A stretch of DNA of 64,000 nucleotides, from positions 62,001 to 126,000 of the forward strand of contig JASWJB010000006.1 in NCBI GenBank assembly GCA_032433595.1, read 5' to 3'. Numbering within the stretch: the first letter of the stretch is position 1; each line of letters opens with the position of its first letter. Position numbers and translations under genes: made by a program. This document shows positions 48,101-59,352 of this stretch, piece by piece. The notes under the pieces are model-generated. The model made no database searches. It worked only from the letters and a program-made list of their open reading frames with translations, and had not been told where the DNA came from. The stretch is from Conoideocrella luteorostrata. Lineage: Eukaryota > Ascomycota > Sordariomycetes > Hypocreales > Clavicipitaceae.

Positions 48101-51100
48101 CCCACCCAAGACCGATAACCTCTGAAGTGGTATGCATTTCGGCTAAAAGCAAAGTCTCGCTTCGCGGCAACATTCGTGCTTTAACCAATTATCTCGATAC
48201 CCACCCAGAGACGGCCCTCGAGGACTTGTCTTACACGCTGTGTGCACGTCGAATTCACCACCACATCCGCATTGCTGCTTCCGTATCCAACACCGCACAG
48301 CTTCGACAATACTTGCAGACGGTTGGTGAAGATGTTGATGCTCATGCGAAACATGTCGCCACGGCTACCCAGAAGTCTGTAGTATTTGCCTTCTCGGGCC
48401 AGGGCTGCTTTTACCAAGGCGCTGCGGCGATATTGTTCCAGCGGGCGCCTCTATTTCGTGATTCAGTGTTCCAGCTCGATCGCGTTGTTCGCCGGCTAGG
48501 ATTTCCTTCAGTGCTTACAGCAATTGGTGGCGATGAAGCTGCAAAGCACGATGGTTTTGATAGCTCTTCGCAGAGTTGTTCTGGCACTAATGGCGACGGT
48601 TTTGAGTCTGCTTCGGCTGATAGCACCAGTACTGGCACAGACTCGATGAAAGCGACTGTCGAGAGCCCGCTTGTCACTCAACTTAGCCTGGTAGTCATTC
48701 AAATTGCCTTAGCACAATACTGGCGACTTCTTGGCATTAATGCCAGTGTCGTTATCGGACACAGCCTAGGAGAATATGCTGCATTCGTTACAGCCGGCAT
48801 TCTCTCTGCTGCAGATGCCCTCTTCTTGGTGGGAAAGCGAGCTCAACTCATGATAGCTACCTGCGAAGCTGGTAGCCACGCCATGTTGTCCGTTCGCGGT
48901 GCCTCGTGTGACGAAATCGACCAACTGTGTCGACAGAGTGAGAAGAAATACCGCTACGAAGTGTCTTGTCTCAACGGTCGCCAAGACATTGTCATCAGCG
49001 GGCCGAAAGAGGATATGGTTGCCCTGCGTGATTTGCTGCAAAGTTCAGGGCTGAAGTGTGTCTTACTTGATGTGCCCTTCGCTTTCCATTCTGCACAGCT
49101 GGAGCCCGTCCTTAACGACTACGAAAATGCAGCCCGACGCGTCACATTCAAACCCCCTACGATACCAGTCATCTCACCGCTTCTAGGGCTGTGTGTGTCC
49201 CAGGATAAAATTATTAATGAGACATATCTGCGACGAGCTACGCGCGAACCTGTCGATTTTGTCGCCGCGCTGGGCGCTGCGAAAGCGGATGGCCTAATTG
49301 ACAGCAAGACGGCTTGGATCGATATTGGGCCACATCCTGTTTGCACTTCTTTCGCACGTAACTATTATGAGAAAGGGTCAACACAGACTTTTGCGTCATT
49401 ACGTCAAGGAGATAATACGCTGTCCACTCTGACCGGAAGTCTGGCGGCGCTGCATTGTCTTGGCTTGCCTGTTGTGTGGAATGAGTACTTTGCTCCGAAT
49501 GAGAGTTCTTACCAGCTGCTTCACCTCGACTCGTACCAATGGAATCAGAAGAACTACTGGATTCAGTACGACGGCACATGGACGCTGGATAAGGCGCATG
49601 CCGAAGTCGGAAGAAGGGGCCAGGACATCACAAGTCCATCGTTCTTCACCTCATCTGTGCAACAAATTATTCAGGAAGATTTCAGTGATTCTACAGGATA
49701 CATGGCGGCCCTCTCTAACTTGGCACATCCCGACTTGCGAGGGGCAGCGGACGGGCATAAAATCAATGGGAGGAGTGTCGTGACTGGGGTATGTAACCTC
49801 CCCAACCTCTGTGAAACCATCCGCTTTTCTTGGGAAACTTTTCGACGGCATCGCTAATCTAGATTGGTACAGAGTATATGGGCTGACATAACTCTAACTG
49901 TCGGCGAGTATCTGTTCAAATGTATGGTGCCAGGCGGTGATAAGCCGTACATGGACGTGAGAAACATGGAGGTGTTTGAAGCGCAGGTATTGAACAATGA
50001 TACGTCCCAAGCGCCAGCACAGTTTATCCGGATTGAAGGTATGTTCAGTATGGAGCAGAGACGAACGCAAGTAAGTCTATACGCAGCGGTAGCGGATGGG
50101 ACTCGCAAGTCAGATAAAGCATTTGCCACGGCTGTAGTCTGCTACGAAGACCAGCAAGCTTGGCAAAGCGAGTGGCAGATGACTTCGCATCTCGTTGCAG
50201 CGCGTACCGCTTCGCTATGGAAGATGGCAGCCGGCGCGGATGGTACGGATAACAACGGACTAAGCAAACTGTCCCGCGGCGCTGTATACCAACTCTTCGC
50301 AAACGTGGTCGACTATGGCACGCAGTACCGCGGCATGCATCGTGTTGCTCTGGATGAGAATAACCAGGAAGCGACGGCCGACATTATACTGGACAGCGAC
50401 CGCCATGGTACCTGGCACACACCACCCCATTGGATTGATAGCACTTTTCAGCTTGCCGGATTTGTCATGAATGCCTTTGGAGTGCAAGGCGAAGGGGAAA
50501 CAGCTGGGTCGTCGCGTGACTTCTTCTACATCACGCCCGGGTGGCGTCACCTGCGCATTGCGGAGCCGCTTGAACCTGGTCCCGATGTCACCTATCGCAA
50601 CTATGTTCACATGTTTCCCGTCGAAGGCGAGCCTGGTGCCTTTGCCGGTGACCTGTATCTGCTCCGTGGCGAAAAGGTGATGGGAGTGTGTGCCGGCATC
50701 AAGTTCAAGCGAGTTCCGCGCGCCTTCATGGCCATCATGTTTCCGCAGACTCAGGGAGGAAATCTTCCTGTGAAGCAGAACAGTAGCAAGAGGGAGTCAC
50801 CGGTTGTGAAAGCGCCAGTCTCTGTCGCGACGGTAAATTCCAAGGAGCAAGATAAGATTGAGGTTCCGCCATCGAAAGAAGTGGTTGCGCCGTCGCCAGC
50901 TACAAGTCAGCCGGCGCAAGCGGAAGAGGGCGGACATGGAAACCCTCGCGCACTCGCCTGCCTTCAACTCATTGCGGACGAGACTGGGCTGGATCTCGAA
51001 GATTTGTCAGGTGAGGCTGCTTTCGCTGACTTGGGTGTGGATTCGTTGATGTCGCTGGCCTTGTCCGGAAAGATTCGTGCAGAGCTGGGTATCGATGTCC

Positions 51101-51162
51101 AGGCGTCCATTTTCCTCGAATGTCCCACGGTCGATGATTTATTGAGTTGGTTGAGTACGTAA
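45133..51162 (+). CDS. Non-reducing polyketide synthase, SAT-KS-AT-PT-ACP, no thioesterase (1879 aa)
   Basis: Six exons (45133-45518, 45615-46794, 46872-47234, 47301-47630, 47698-49788, 49873-51162) join in phase. The SAT domain (1-about 400) carries GISVG where GxCxG is expected, so the nucleophile position is Ser155. KS (from about 442): DTACSSG (Cys613), HGTGT (His748), FGHGEAAAG (His791). [12 protein letters not shown] (Ser1109). [14 protein letters not shown] (His1440) and [12 protein letters not shown] (Asp1639). One [15 protein letters not shown] (Ser1841). The chain ends 38 residues later, so there is no TE, CMeT or reductive domain. The KS block [20 protein letters not shown] and the TE-less layout with a neighbouring lactamase-like enzyme resemble PKSs that make anthrone/anthraquinone octaketides. 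Chain length and ring pattern here are inferred, not shown. Confidence 0.95.
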
Positions 51163-52488
51163 TGCTAGTAGTCATATATGCAGTACACGATTGAAGGATC
51201 TACGTACAGTCAATAGACAGTCATGATGCTCTTGATGATGGAAGCCGAATTTGTGTGGTTAAGGATACAAGAACTCAAGCCTTGATTCACACGATCAGAC
51301 GAGTGTTTGCTTGTAATCGAATATCGGAGAGTTTATCATGTGAGTTTTATCCTAGTTCGTTCATTAGTTCCAGGTCCATTATGAACGCAAATCGGATAGC
51401 GGATCAAGAAACGTTGATGGTTTCTGTTCAAAACTACAAAGTGTTTCAACTAAGGAAATTGCTTGAGACGCCTGGTTGGCGAAGTCTTGTATATATCAAG
51501 AACATAGCACTTATCTCATTCAACAAGGTTTTAAAGAAGAATGACTGAAGTTTTGTCCATGTACGAGCTTTCGAATCCCCTGAAATCGCACGTATTCAAC
51601 TTCACGTATGTTAAGCCCTATCGCTAGCTTGAGGAAAAGCGTCCCTTAGCCATTGTCCTCGGAGTCAATGGGTATAACAGACGCAACAAGTAGCCACTGA
51701 TCCATGCAGCTCCTTTCACGGACCAGAGATCTCCATGCGAAAGAAGGTGCCGGGCCAAGTCTCCCCACTCGCTCCAGCAAAAGAAAAGTCGGCAACCTTG
51801 TCGAAACCATGCTTTTCGTATTATCTACAAGTCAATTATCCAATTCGTACCAGTCAATGCACGAGAGTCAGCCAAGAGACTCACCTGTTTAACTTGCCGT
51901 CGTTGCACGCGCCAGCTGCACAAACCATGTGTTCCAGCCATTTGCATGTACGCTTCATACTTTTAAAACGTCAACGAGCAACAAGTCTGGAGTTGAGTTA
52001 TCCAATGAAGTTACTTGGTTTATCCCAGAAATTCTGAACCGCAACATATTTTGGCCGTTGTTGGGCCCTTACTACTGTGCTACTAATTATGTGTTTGTTC
52101 GTTGCACTTCCCCATGAATCAACATCACAGTCAATTGATAGCCATAGAATGAGAAGTTAGCACGTTCGCCAGAGATTAAAATAGACGGATTCTAGACCAT
52201 ATTCACCAATGGGAGAATTGCCGACTAGCCTCAATAAAGCTATCCGCTTCTTCTTCTTCCTTTCGTCATCCGTCCCTCAAGTCTCTTTCATCTCAACCGG
52301 AATGATCGACTTTAGTTAATACCTAATTTCGTAAAGGGAGAAAACATAGTATTTCCAGTTCTAAAACTGCGAACATATAACAAAGAATAATTTAGACAAA
52401 ATAAATAAGTTTTTGATCGAACTAGCCCGTCGAAAAGTGTAAATATTCAGTATAAGTCCCATTTACGACGCCTTGTCTCCCAGCTAAG
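51163..52488. other. Convergent spacer between PKS and FAD-oxidase genes
   Basis: No gene is recognised; the 97-codon frame at 51255-51548 has no motif. As both neighbours end here, it should hold their terminators and polyadenylation signals. Confidence 0.55.
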
Positions 52489-54115
52489 TCACTTTTTAAA
52501 CAGCTTGTAGCCACCCGGAGACGTATATTGAAACACGCCCTTGGGATCATACTTCTTACTAACACCCTTGAGCTTGTTAAGGTTAGCCGAACCCCAACTT
52601 CCCAGGACATCCTGGGAGATGTCGGCGTAGTTGAGGTAGATAAAGTCAACGAGGTACCCCTTGGACCGAAGAAGGGCTTTTTGCTTCTCCACAATGTTAT
52701 TAATAGTGCCCTGAACCAAGGCGTCATCGCTCTCGCGATTGTACGCAACTGTCATGTCGATGAGGACATAGTCAGTCTTCCCCGCAATCAGACCGAAGAC
52801 GTTGGTGCCATTGGTGACAGGCTGCGGCTGAGTCAGGAACTCGATGAAGATTCCGTCGACCTTGGAGATCCTGTTGATGCCCTTCTCCCATATCTTGAAT
52901 AGCTGCATATAAATATCGGCAGGAGGGTTTTTAAATGAAAAGGTGAGTTGGTAAGCACTTGTAAAGCCGATGTAATTAGCCATGCGAAACCCCACCAAAA
53001 TCAGCAAAGGACAACTTGATATCTTACCGTCCAATGGTTGCTGGAATGCTACCTCCAAATTCCTCTACAACCTTGTCGACCGTGGTGAGCTTGGCCGGGC
53101 CGCCGTTGTTGGGGATGTCAGTGAAGGGCTTGTAAACAGCAGGCTTGGAAACGTTCTCTATGTACCACATGGCATCACTGATAGAGAAGGCACCACCGAC
53201 ATAGTCGAGGAAGATGCCCATCATGGCGGCACTGTCAAAGTTGGCGGGCTCCATAAACTTGCTGAAGGCCTTGGCGTGGGATTGCAGCACGTTATCGGTG
53301 TAGTTGTAGTTGAGCAGGCTGTACCACATTCTGTCCAGAGGGAAGGTGGCGACGTCAAAGCGGGTGACGATACCGAAGTTGTTGGACCCCCCTTTGAGAG
53401 CAAGCCAGATGTCAGAATGGGAGCTCTGGGTGGCATATATGACCTTGCCGTTAGCGAGAACGACCTCGTAGCCGTAAACGTTCTCGCAGCTGAAGCCGTG
53501 TCTGCGCGCCTCAAAGGTGATGCCTCCTGATGCAATATCAAGTCAGTCTTTCACTCGCTATACTATCAATTTTTTAGGATCAAATATTTCTCAATCCGAG
53601 GCGGTCTTACCTCCGGTGACGAAACCGCCGACTCCGATGCCAGGCACACGACCCCCCATTGCCGTCAGCTTGTGCGGTACAAGCTGGGGATAGATCTCAT
53701 TCCATATACCACCGGCTCCAAGATGAGCAATCTTCTTGTCAGGGCTCAGCGCAAAACTCTTCATGAGACGCATGTCGACAGTGATGCCCCCGTTGATGTT
53801 TGCGGCGCCGGTCCAGAGGGTGTGGCCACCGCCCCGAACGGCGAACTGGGCGCCCTCACATGAAGTCACTAACTTGACGAATTGAGATACCTCTGACGTC
53901 GTGGTTGGCCGGAAGATGCAGCCAGGGTGCAGTTCGCGCTCCTGGTCGCTGTAATACGACGACGCAGAGGAGTTGTATGTCGCGCTGTTAGGGTAGGATA
54001 TGCGTCCCGGGATCTTGGCATCGATTATCTTACATGCATTCGGCTGTGGTACTGCAGAAGCAACAGGGAGCAGAGCCGCCGCCGCCGAAAGAGCATATAA
54101 TATTGAGCGAGCCAT
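52489..54115 (-). CDS. Secreted FAD-linked oxidase, BBE-like, bicovalent flavin type (490 aa)
   Basis: Three exons: 53611-54115, 53028-53526 and 52489-52957. The second intron ends at ACAAG after a GCTAAT branch-like site; an apparently missing acceptor nearer the donor is not needed. The N-terminus MARSILYALSAAAALLPVAS is a signal peptide. The PCMH-type FAD domain follows: FRPTTTSEVSQFVKLV, AVRGGGHTLWTGAAN (His98, covalent FAD attachment) and HGFSCENVYGYEVVLANG (Cys182, second covalent link). ALKGGSNNFGIVTRFD is also present. The C-terminus LKGVSKKYDPKGVFQYTSPGGY is the usual berberine-bridge-like end. Such enzymes oxidise alcohols or phenols with O2, including oxidative ring closure or coupling in fungal polyketide pathways. 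The signal peptide implies action in the secretory route. Confidence 0.88.
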
Positions 54116-55477
54116 GGTGGGACGCTGGGTGGTGGGCTTAGTTGAATGTACACACGGTAATTTAAGCGTCTGGGTTACAGCAAATAGGAGCCGAAGAACA
54201 AGTACTTGTATACCAGTCTTATTATAGATGGTAGTACACCGAAAGACAACGAGATGGAGTGAAACAAGAAAAATAGAAGCAGAGTGAGTTTACTGCGTGA
54301 TTCGACAAGAACTCGCTTCCGGCACAGGAGATGAGCGTGGATGACTGCATCAACTGACTACATAGTTTTCTCGATTACTGTGTCCCACTATAATATAGAT
54401 CCTCGAATACATCAGCACAGACGTCCTTAATTCAATGTACTGCCGCAGGTCACAATAGAAGGATTCAAAGATGCCACAGAAGACCTCTCGGCCCGTGCTG
54501 ACCATTGTTTTTATGGGGTTAGGAATGCCTAGCCTGAGCCTTTGCGGAGTCCGAAAGAGAATATATTGGGAATTATTGAAACCAGAGTAATGCATTTCTT
54601 CGACAATGCCGTGTCTATTTCCAGGTGCGGTTGTGGGACGAAATATTTCCTGCCAATCTCACACGTACCATATTTTATTTTTAGTCCAAGTCTAATTTCC
54701 TTCGTAAGCGCGCCGGGAGGTTATAGAAAGCAAGGATTCTCGGGTTCCGAGGAGAAACAGGCCAAGCGCTTGCACACTACACACCTAGCCTCATTTTAAA
54801 GGTAACACCGAGCGCGTACATTTCTCGGGCGAATAGGTGAGAACTCAATGTTTAAGGGTCCAGAGAGAGCTGAACGAGCTGAGCCCCAGACCCTGCACCT
54901 CGGTACATGCTGAATTGGAACCAACTAAGATGGTTCCACTTCACAATGGAGGGCAACACCGAAATATGAGTTTATGGGGACGGATTATTTCTGTTATTCC
55001 GGTACAGCTCCGAATAGACAAAGTCCCGAAATATTTGTGTGAATTGTTTTTAACACTTCAACACGCTGCTATCGATAAAGTCTTATCTATATTGATGGTT
55101 CATAGTTGCAAGTATTTTGTTTGGTATTTATAACAACGGGGGAATCAACTAGGCGTGTGGTGATGATCTAGTTTTTAATTTGACAAAATAATCTCATCAT
55201 CTTCGTTCTAGACTCTGTAGTCGTTCATTCTTACGAATTAGGTATATTTATGCTTCTAACTAGAACTTTCATATCCTTGTTGCTATGAAATAACAAGGAT
55301 CCATTCGTGCCACTTCGTGCTGCCTTCCAGGAGGTGAACCTGCATTAAGCAGTTTGGCTTGAAGGGTTCTTGAGGACAGGCTCTTTATCCGAGTATTTCA
55401 TAATCTATATTGTTCCTTACATCTACTTGCCAGTAGACTCGTTCCTTGCTTGGTCAGATGGTCCGTTGAAACACTGT
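54116..55477. other. Spacer upstream of the FAD-oxidase gene
   Basis: There is no gene. It is the promoter side of the FAD oxidase and contains the TCGGGTTCCGA palindrome at 54740. Confidence 0.55.
54740..54750. promoter_or_regulatory. Predicted AflR-type site TCGGGTTCCGA
   Basis: This is the third member of the TCGGNNNCCGA set in the cluster. It lies about 625 bp upstream of the FAD-oxidase start (54115, minus strand). Its inner bases are not a perfect palindrome, but both CGG/CCG half-sites and spacing are kept. Confidence 0.55.
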
Positions 55478-56389
55478 TCAAGTGAGAGCCCCGGCAGTTG
55501 TATCCTGTTGTAAACTGAACAGCTCGCGCCTCACCGCAGTCAGCTGTGTATGCAAAAGCGAGTTCATTCTGATATCTCCTTCGCCAAGCATAGGTGAGCC
55601 TCTGGAAGACTCGCTATTCGACGATGCAGGCTGTCCGGTGCTCCAGGTAATGTCTCCTATGAGATCTTCCAGCTCTTGCAGTCTGCTGGAAAGAACTTGA
55701 CAGATGAGTGTCGTTTCCAGGTGGCCGCCGACAGAGTGCTGACCGATGGAGAACGTGCGTCGCAGGACGTCCACTCTATGCGTGGGTAGGATTCCGCTCG
55801 CGTCAACGTTCGCGCTGTGGCGATGGCGGCTGTATGCGTCGACCACGCGCCCGTACCAGGCGATGATCTCGGCACAGATGACGTTGGTGAGGATCTGCAG
55901 TTGAGGTTTCGCATGGCAGGGGCAGTTGAGGAAGCCGCGCATGGCGCGCATGGCGCCTTGGTTGGTCGACAGCACAGCATCCACGGCGCGAGACATCTGC
56001 GGGTCTCGACGCTGTCTGCCGACGTCCAACAGGCACGACGGCGAGCTGATGTGAATGGACCTCAGAAGCCCGGCTGCCTGTCCGATGCAGGGACCTTGGG
56101 GGCTCCGGCAGCCGCTGCCTTGCAACTGGGAGAGTGAGGCAGAGGGTCCGGACCTGGACTGGGATGGGTCGATGGTGTCCCAGGCCAGGCCGGAGACGAA
56201 GTCTGCTGGAAAGCCGTCTTTGTCGGTGATGATACTGTCCGACCAGCCAGGCGACATGTCTTGGCTGTCGTACGGGAACGAGGCAAAATTAGTGAAATCT
56301 AGGAGCTCCCCACGGAAGGCTACCGAGCTTTCGAGACCTATAATGGTATCGTCGGAAGCTATGCTTAGGAACGGCAGAGGACAGGTCAT
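55478..56389 (-). CDS. AflR-domain regulatory protein without zinc cluster (303 aa)
   Basis: The frame contains the C-terminal AflR-type regulatory domain: AVDAVLSTNQGAMRAMRGFL, CPCHAKPQLQILTNVICAEI, AWYGRVVDAYSRH, VGGHLETTLICQVLSSRLQEL and ALT at the end. No Cys6 zinc cluster precedes it. I read the minus strand back to about 57.1 kb in all frames and found none. The ten codons before the ATG are open and preceded by CTATTAG, an acceptor-like site, so a lost upstream exon is likely. It lies in the cluster with a complete AflR-like factor at 59353-60354 that shares the C-P-C block. It may be a truncated duplicate, a decayed gene, or a non-DNA-binding partner or inhibitor of the complete factor. 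Confidence 0.75.
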   Translation of the reverse strand: MTCPLPFLSIASDDTIIGLESSVAFRGELLDFTNFASFPYDSQDMSPGWSDSIITDKDGFPADFVSGLAWDTIDPSQSRSGPSASLSQLQGSGCRSPQGPCIGQAAGLLRSIHISSPSCLLDVGRQRRDPQMSRAVDAVLSTNQGAMRAMRGFLNCPCHAKPQLQILTNVICAEIIAWYGRVVDAYSRHRHSANVDASGILPTHRVDVLRRTFSIGQHSVGGHLETTLICQVLSSRLQELEDLIGDITWSTGQPASSNSESSRGSPMLGEGDIRMNSLLHTQLTAVRRELFSLQQDTTAGALT

Positions 56390-57816
56390 GGCGTTGCAGT
56401 GCCTTTCGCCAAGTTCAACCTAATAGCGATGAGTGGCCTATGCCTTGCGTGAAGAATGAAGAGGTGCATGAGAGTTATATCACGATGTAATACCACAGAC
56501 ATGCGCGTACGTATACACGTCCCCAAGACTAGTATACATCTATGTGCATATATATTTTTGCAGTCCCGCATAGATATAGCTGTTTGTGTCGTTTGTACCA
56601 CCTTAAGGTGGAAAGAAGCAGTATGGGCACATGATAATAAGTGCATTGGACATGTCCTTGCTACATCTGGTCTTCGCCCTGATGTTCAGTCAGCCGGCAG
56701 ATTCCTATCCAGGCGTCACCCAGCCAAATACCCGCAAAGACGTATGTCAAGCCACGATACAGTGCTGGACCCAGAGGCTACCAAACATGTAACATTTCAT
56801 AAGTACTGACTATGCCCACGAAGGCAAGAGAAGGAGCGGTGCACTGGAGTCGAGGCGCAAGTGGTGTTGTTGCGAGGGAAGTGTTATCGGGGACAGAAGG
56901 ATGGGAGTGGCGTATTGGACAAGAGGCTAGAACAACTCGAGCTAGGTAGCCCCTGCAAGGATTCGGCACAATGCTAGTTATTGTAAAGATTGTACTCCGT
57001 ACCATAGAGCAGAGATTTGTCTGCACTCTGCGACAAAATACGAATGAATGGACCCTGATCAAGATGAGGGGCAGTCACGGCTTGCTGCACATGGGGCTGG
57101 AGGCAGAGCTGACAAGGCGGGAGCTAACTAGTGCTTACCCGCATTAGCACCTGCCACGCTCCAGTATGACCTGACTAGCTGCTAGTTGCGCAGCTCGCCC
57201 GTTGGCTGGGAGTCTGTCTGCGTCTGTGATCCGTAGCGGTTGATCCCTGTGTCCGTCAGCCTCAGGGAGCCTTACCCCTCCACAATCCCCCGGCCTTGTG
57301 CTTAGCTCGCGTGCTTCGTGTGGTGTGCGTGGGCGTGAAAAGCGGCTGGGAAGTGCGGCATCAGGAGAAGTCCGAGGCCCGAGCTGTGCGAAGTGCGAAG
57401 CTGTACGGAGCTTTTTTAATTGCCCGGTGCGAATGGCATCACCAGCTTCTGCTGGCCCCGGCATAGCGCTGTCCATTTGTTGTGCGACTCGTGCGAACTG
57501 CGGACTACGCACTTCATCCATGGCCGAACCGACAATCATCAACGCAATGCAACGGCGCGCCGTCGTTGACCGGCTGGCTTGGTTCACGCGCGGCTCGGCT
57601 TGTGGCATACCTGCAACTCTCTGCTCTTTCAGTATAAGCAGCGCACTGTTCTACATATAAGAACATAATTAGCTGCAATGACTGCTCGCATTACAATACC
57701 GCAATGCCATGCTCGGACTGACTCGACAATCACAACTCCCTTCCCCTATCATTGACAGAAACTAGCTCTTACCCTCGCACCTCGCCGACCCTCACCTATC
57801 AAAACACGAAGACAGC
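56390..57816. other. Spacer between AflR-domain gene and SDR gene
   Basis: Overlapping frames on both strands at 57144-57660 reflect GC-rich promoter sequence rather than genes. An exact TACTCCGTA lies at 56993. The last 150 bp are the SDR promoter and leader. Confidence 0.55.
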
Positions 57817-58820
57817 ATGGCAGCAACACCACCCTCATACACAAAGCTGACACATTCAGCCACCTATCCGGCCATCAACCCAAGCCAGTCGTCTCTCTCG
57901 ACTAGCGGCAAGGTTGTGTTGATTACTGGCGCATCTGGTGGCATTGGTCGCGCCACGGCATTGTCCTTCGCCGTCTCTCGTCCCCGGGCACTGATTCTTC
58001 TCGGCCGTCGCTCCGAAGTGTTGGCTGAAACCGCAGCACTTGTGCGGGCTAGCCACGGCGATGCGGTGGTGCAGACTCACGAGGCGGACCTGTGCGATGC
58101 GCCAGGTGTTCGTGGCGTCATGAACAAAGTAGCCAGCGAGTTTGGCAGCATCGATATCCTGGTTCACTGCGCCGGTTCCTTGGCGCCCGTCGTCCCTCTG
58201 GTAGAAACAGATCCAGCGACTTTCCTCGACGGTTACAAGACTACGGTTGTGGGCACCTTGGTCGTGGCCCAGGCCTTCGTCCTTGCCAACAAGAGCGTGA
58301 GTCAGGGAGCGGAGCCACGCGGCATTACCTTCGTCAACCTGACCACCGCCGGCATCCTTTTCCCCCCCTTCCCTGGCATGGGTGCCTATGTGAGCAGCAA
58401 GATGGCAGCCGTGAAGCTCCTACAAGCCTTTGCTGCGGAAAATCCCCATGTGCGCCTCCACAATGTGCACCCCGGCTTCCTCGACACCGCCATGTCCGCG
58501 CAGCTGTCAAAGACAACAAAATTACCGTTTGCGTATGATGACAGTAAGTATTGATCTCCGGATGAGTCTCACAGACGCTTGAAACTAACGCACCGCCTCC
58601 TACAGTCTCCCTGCCAGCCGATTTTCTTGTCTGGGTCGTGTCACCTCAAGCAGAATTCCTCAGCGGCAGAATTGTATTTTCCGCTTGGGACGTGGAGGAG
58701 CTCGCGAACCGGAAGAAGGAGATAGTTGGTGGCCCACCTGGAACCGGTGAGCTCTGGATAGGATTCCAAGGCTTCCCGCGATATGTCGCCGGGCATGCCT
58801 TGCCTGGGGTTGAGGCATAA
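57817..58820 (+). CDS. Short-chain dehydrogenase/reductase (313 aa)
   Basis: Two exons (57817-58543 and 58606-58820) are joined by a 62-nt GTAAGT...TACAG intron. It is a classical SDR with an N-terminal extension: the NAD(P) motif TGASGGIG at residues 37-44, a HCAGS block near 117-121, and the active-site pair Tyr191/Lys195 in YVSSKMAAVK. The serine of the catalytic triad appears replaced by Thr in NLTTAGI (about 174-180). An Arg-rich stretch after the first strand (LLGRRSE) suggests NADPH preference. There is no signal peptide. In the cluster it could reduce or oxidise a carbonyl/alcohol of the polyketide, but similar SDRs occur outside clusters, so membership is an inference from position. 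Confidence 0.88.
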
Positions 58821-59352
58821 AGGTGGCGTGAGAAGATGTTGTTAAGTCTGAAGAATAAGTGTTGTCTGAGACTCAGGGTTTCTACACGTGCTGGGACACA
58901 AAGTGATGAAGAGCGTGAACAATGATGACGGAGCTGATTTGTACATTCAATTTCCAACTTGCGCGTGTATTCCCCTTCTTTTTTTAAAAAAAGAAAATAT
59001 TTTTATGAGGGGTTGGTGGCTCAATTTGAGAGTGAACTTTGCCCGTTTTTGCTGTGTTACTTCGTCTCATAACGCTGTCAATTACTAGCACATTAGATCG
59101 AGGTCGAATTTTTGCACGCTAGACGGTGATGTACGAGGTGCTATTAAATTTCACCCGTGAGATATTCTGCACCGAGCTCTTTGCGACCGGCAGAGATGGT
59201 GGATGGTCTTCATAGACATGGGAATGAGTCTCCGTCACTTTCATGGACGTTGCATGAGTCTAAAGCTTAAAATTGACTATTAATACATTTATAACGGTTT
59301 GCATCCTCTTGAAGCGGCTCATGATGGTACACTCGGTGTCGAGCACAAAACT
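58821..59352. other. Convergent spacer between SDR and AflR-like genes
   Basis: There is no gene; both neighbours end here. Nothing further is seen. Confidence 0.6.

Noticed and set aside
52958..53027. Apparently missing splice acceptor in the FAD oxidase
   Set aside because: The acceptor ACAAG at the end of a 69-nt intron, preceded by a GCTAAT branch-like site, gives an in-frame protein.
57144..57660. Two overlapping frames of 120 and 154 codons on opposite strands
   Set aside because: They mirror each other in GC-rich promoter sequence and show no domain, signal or intron.
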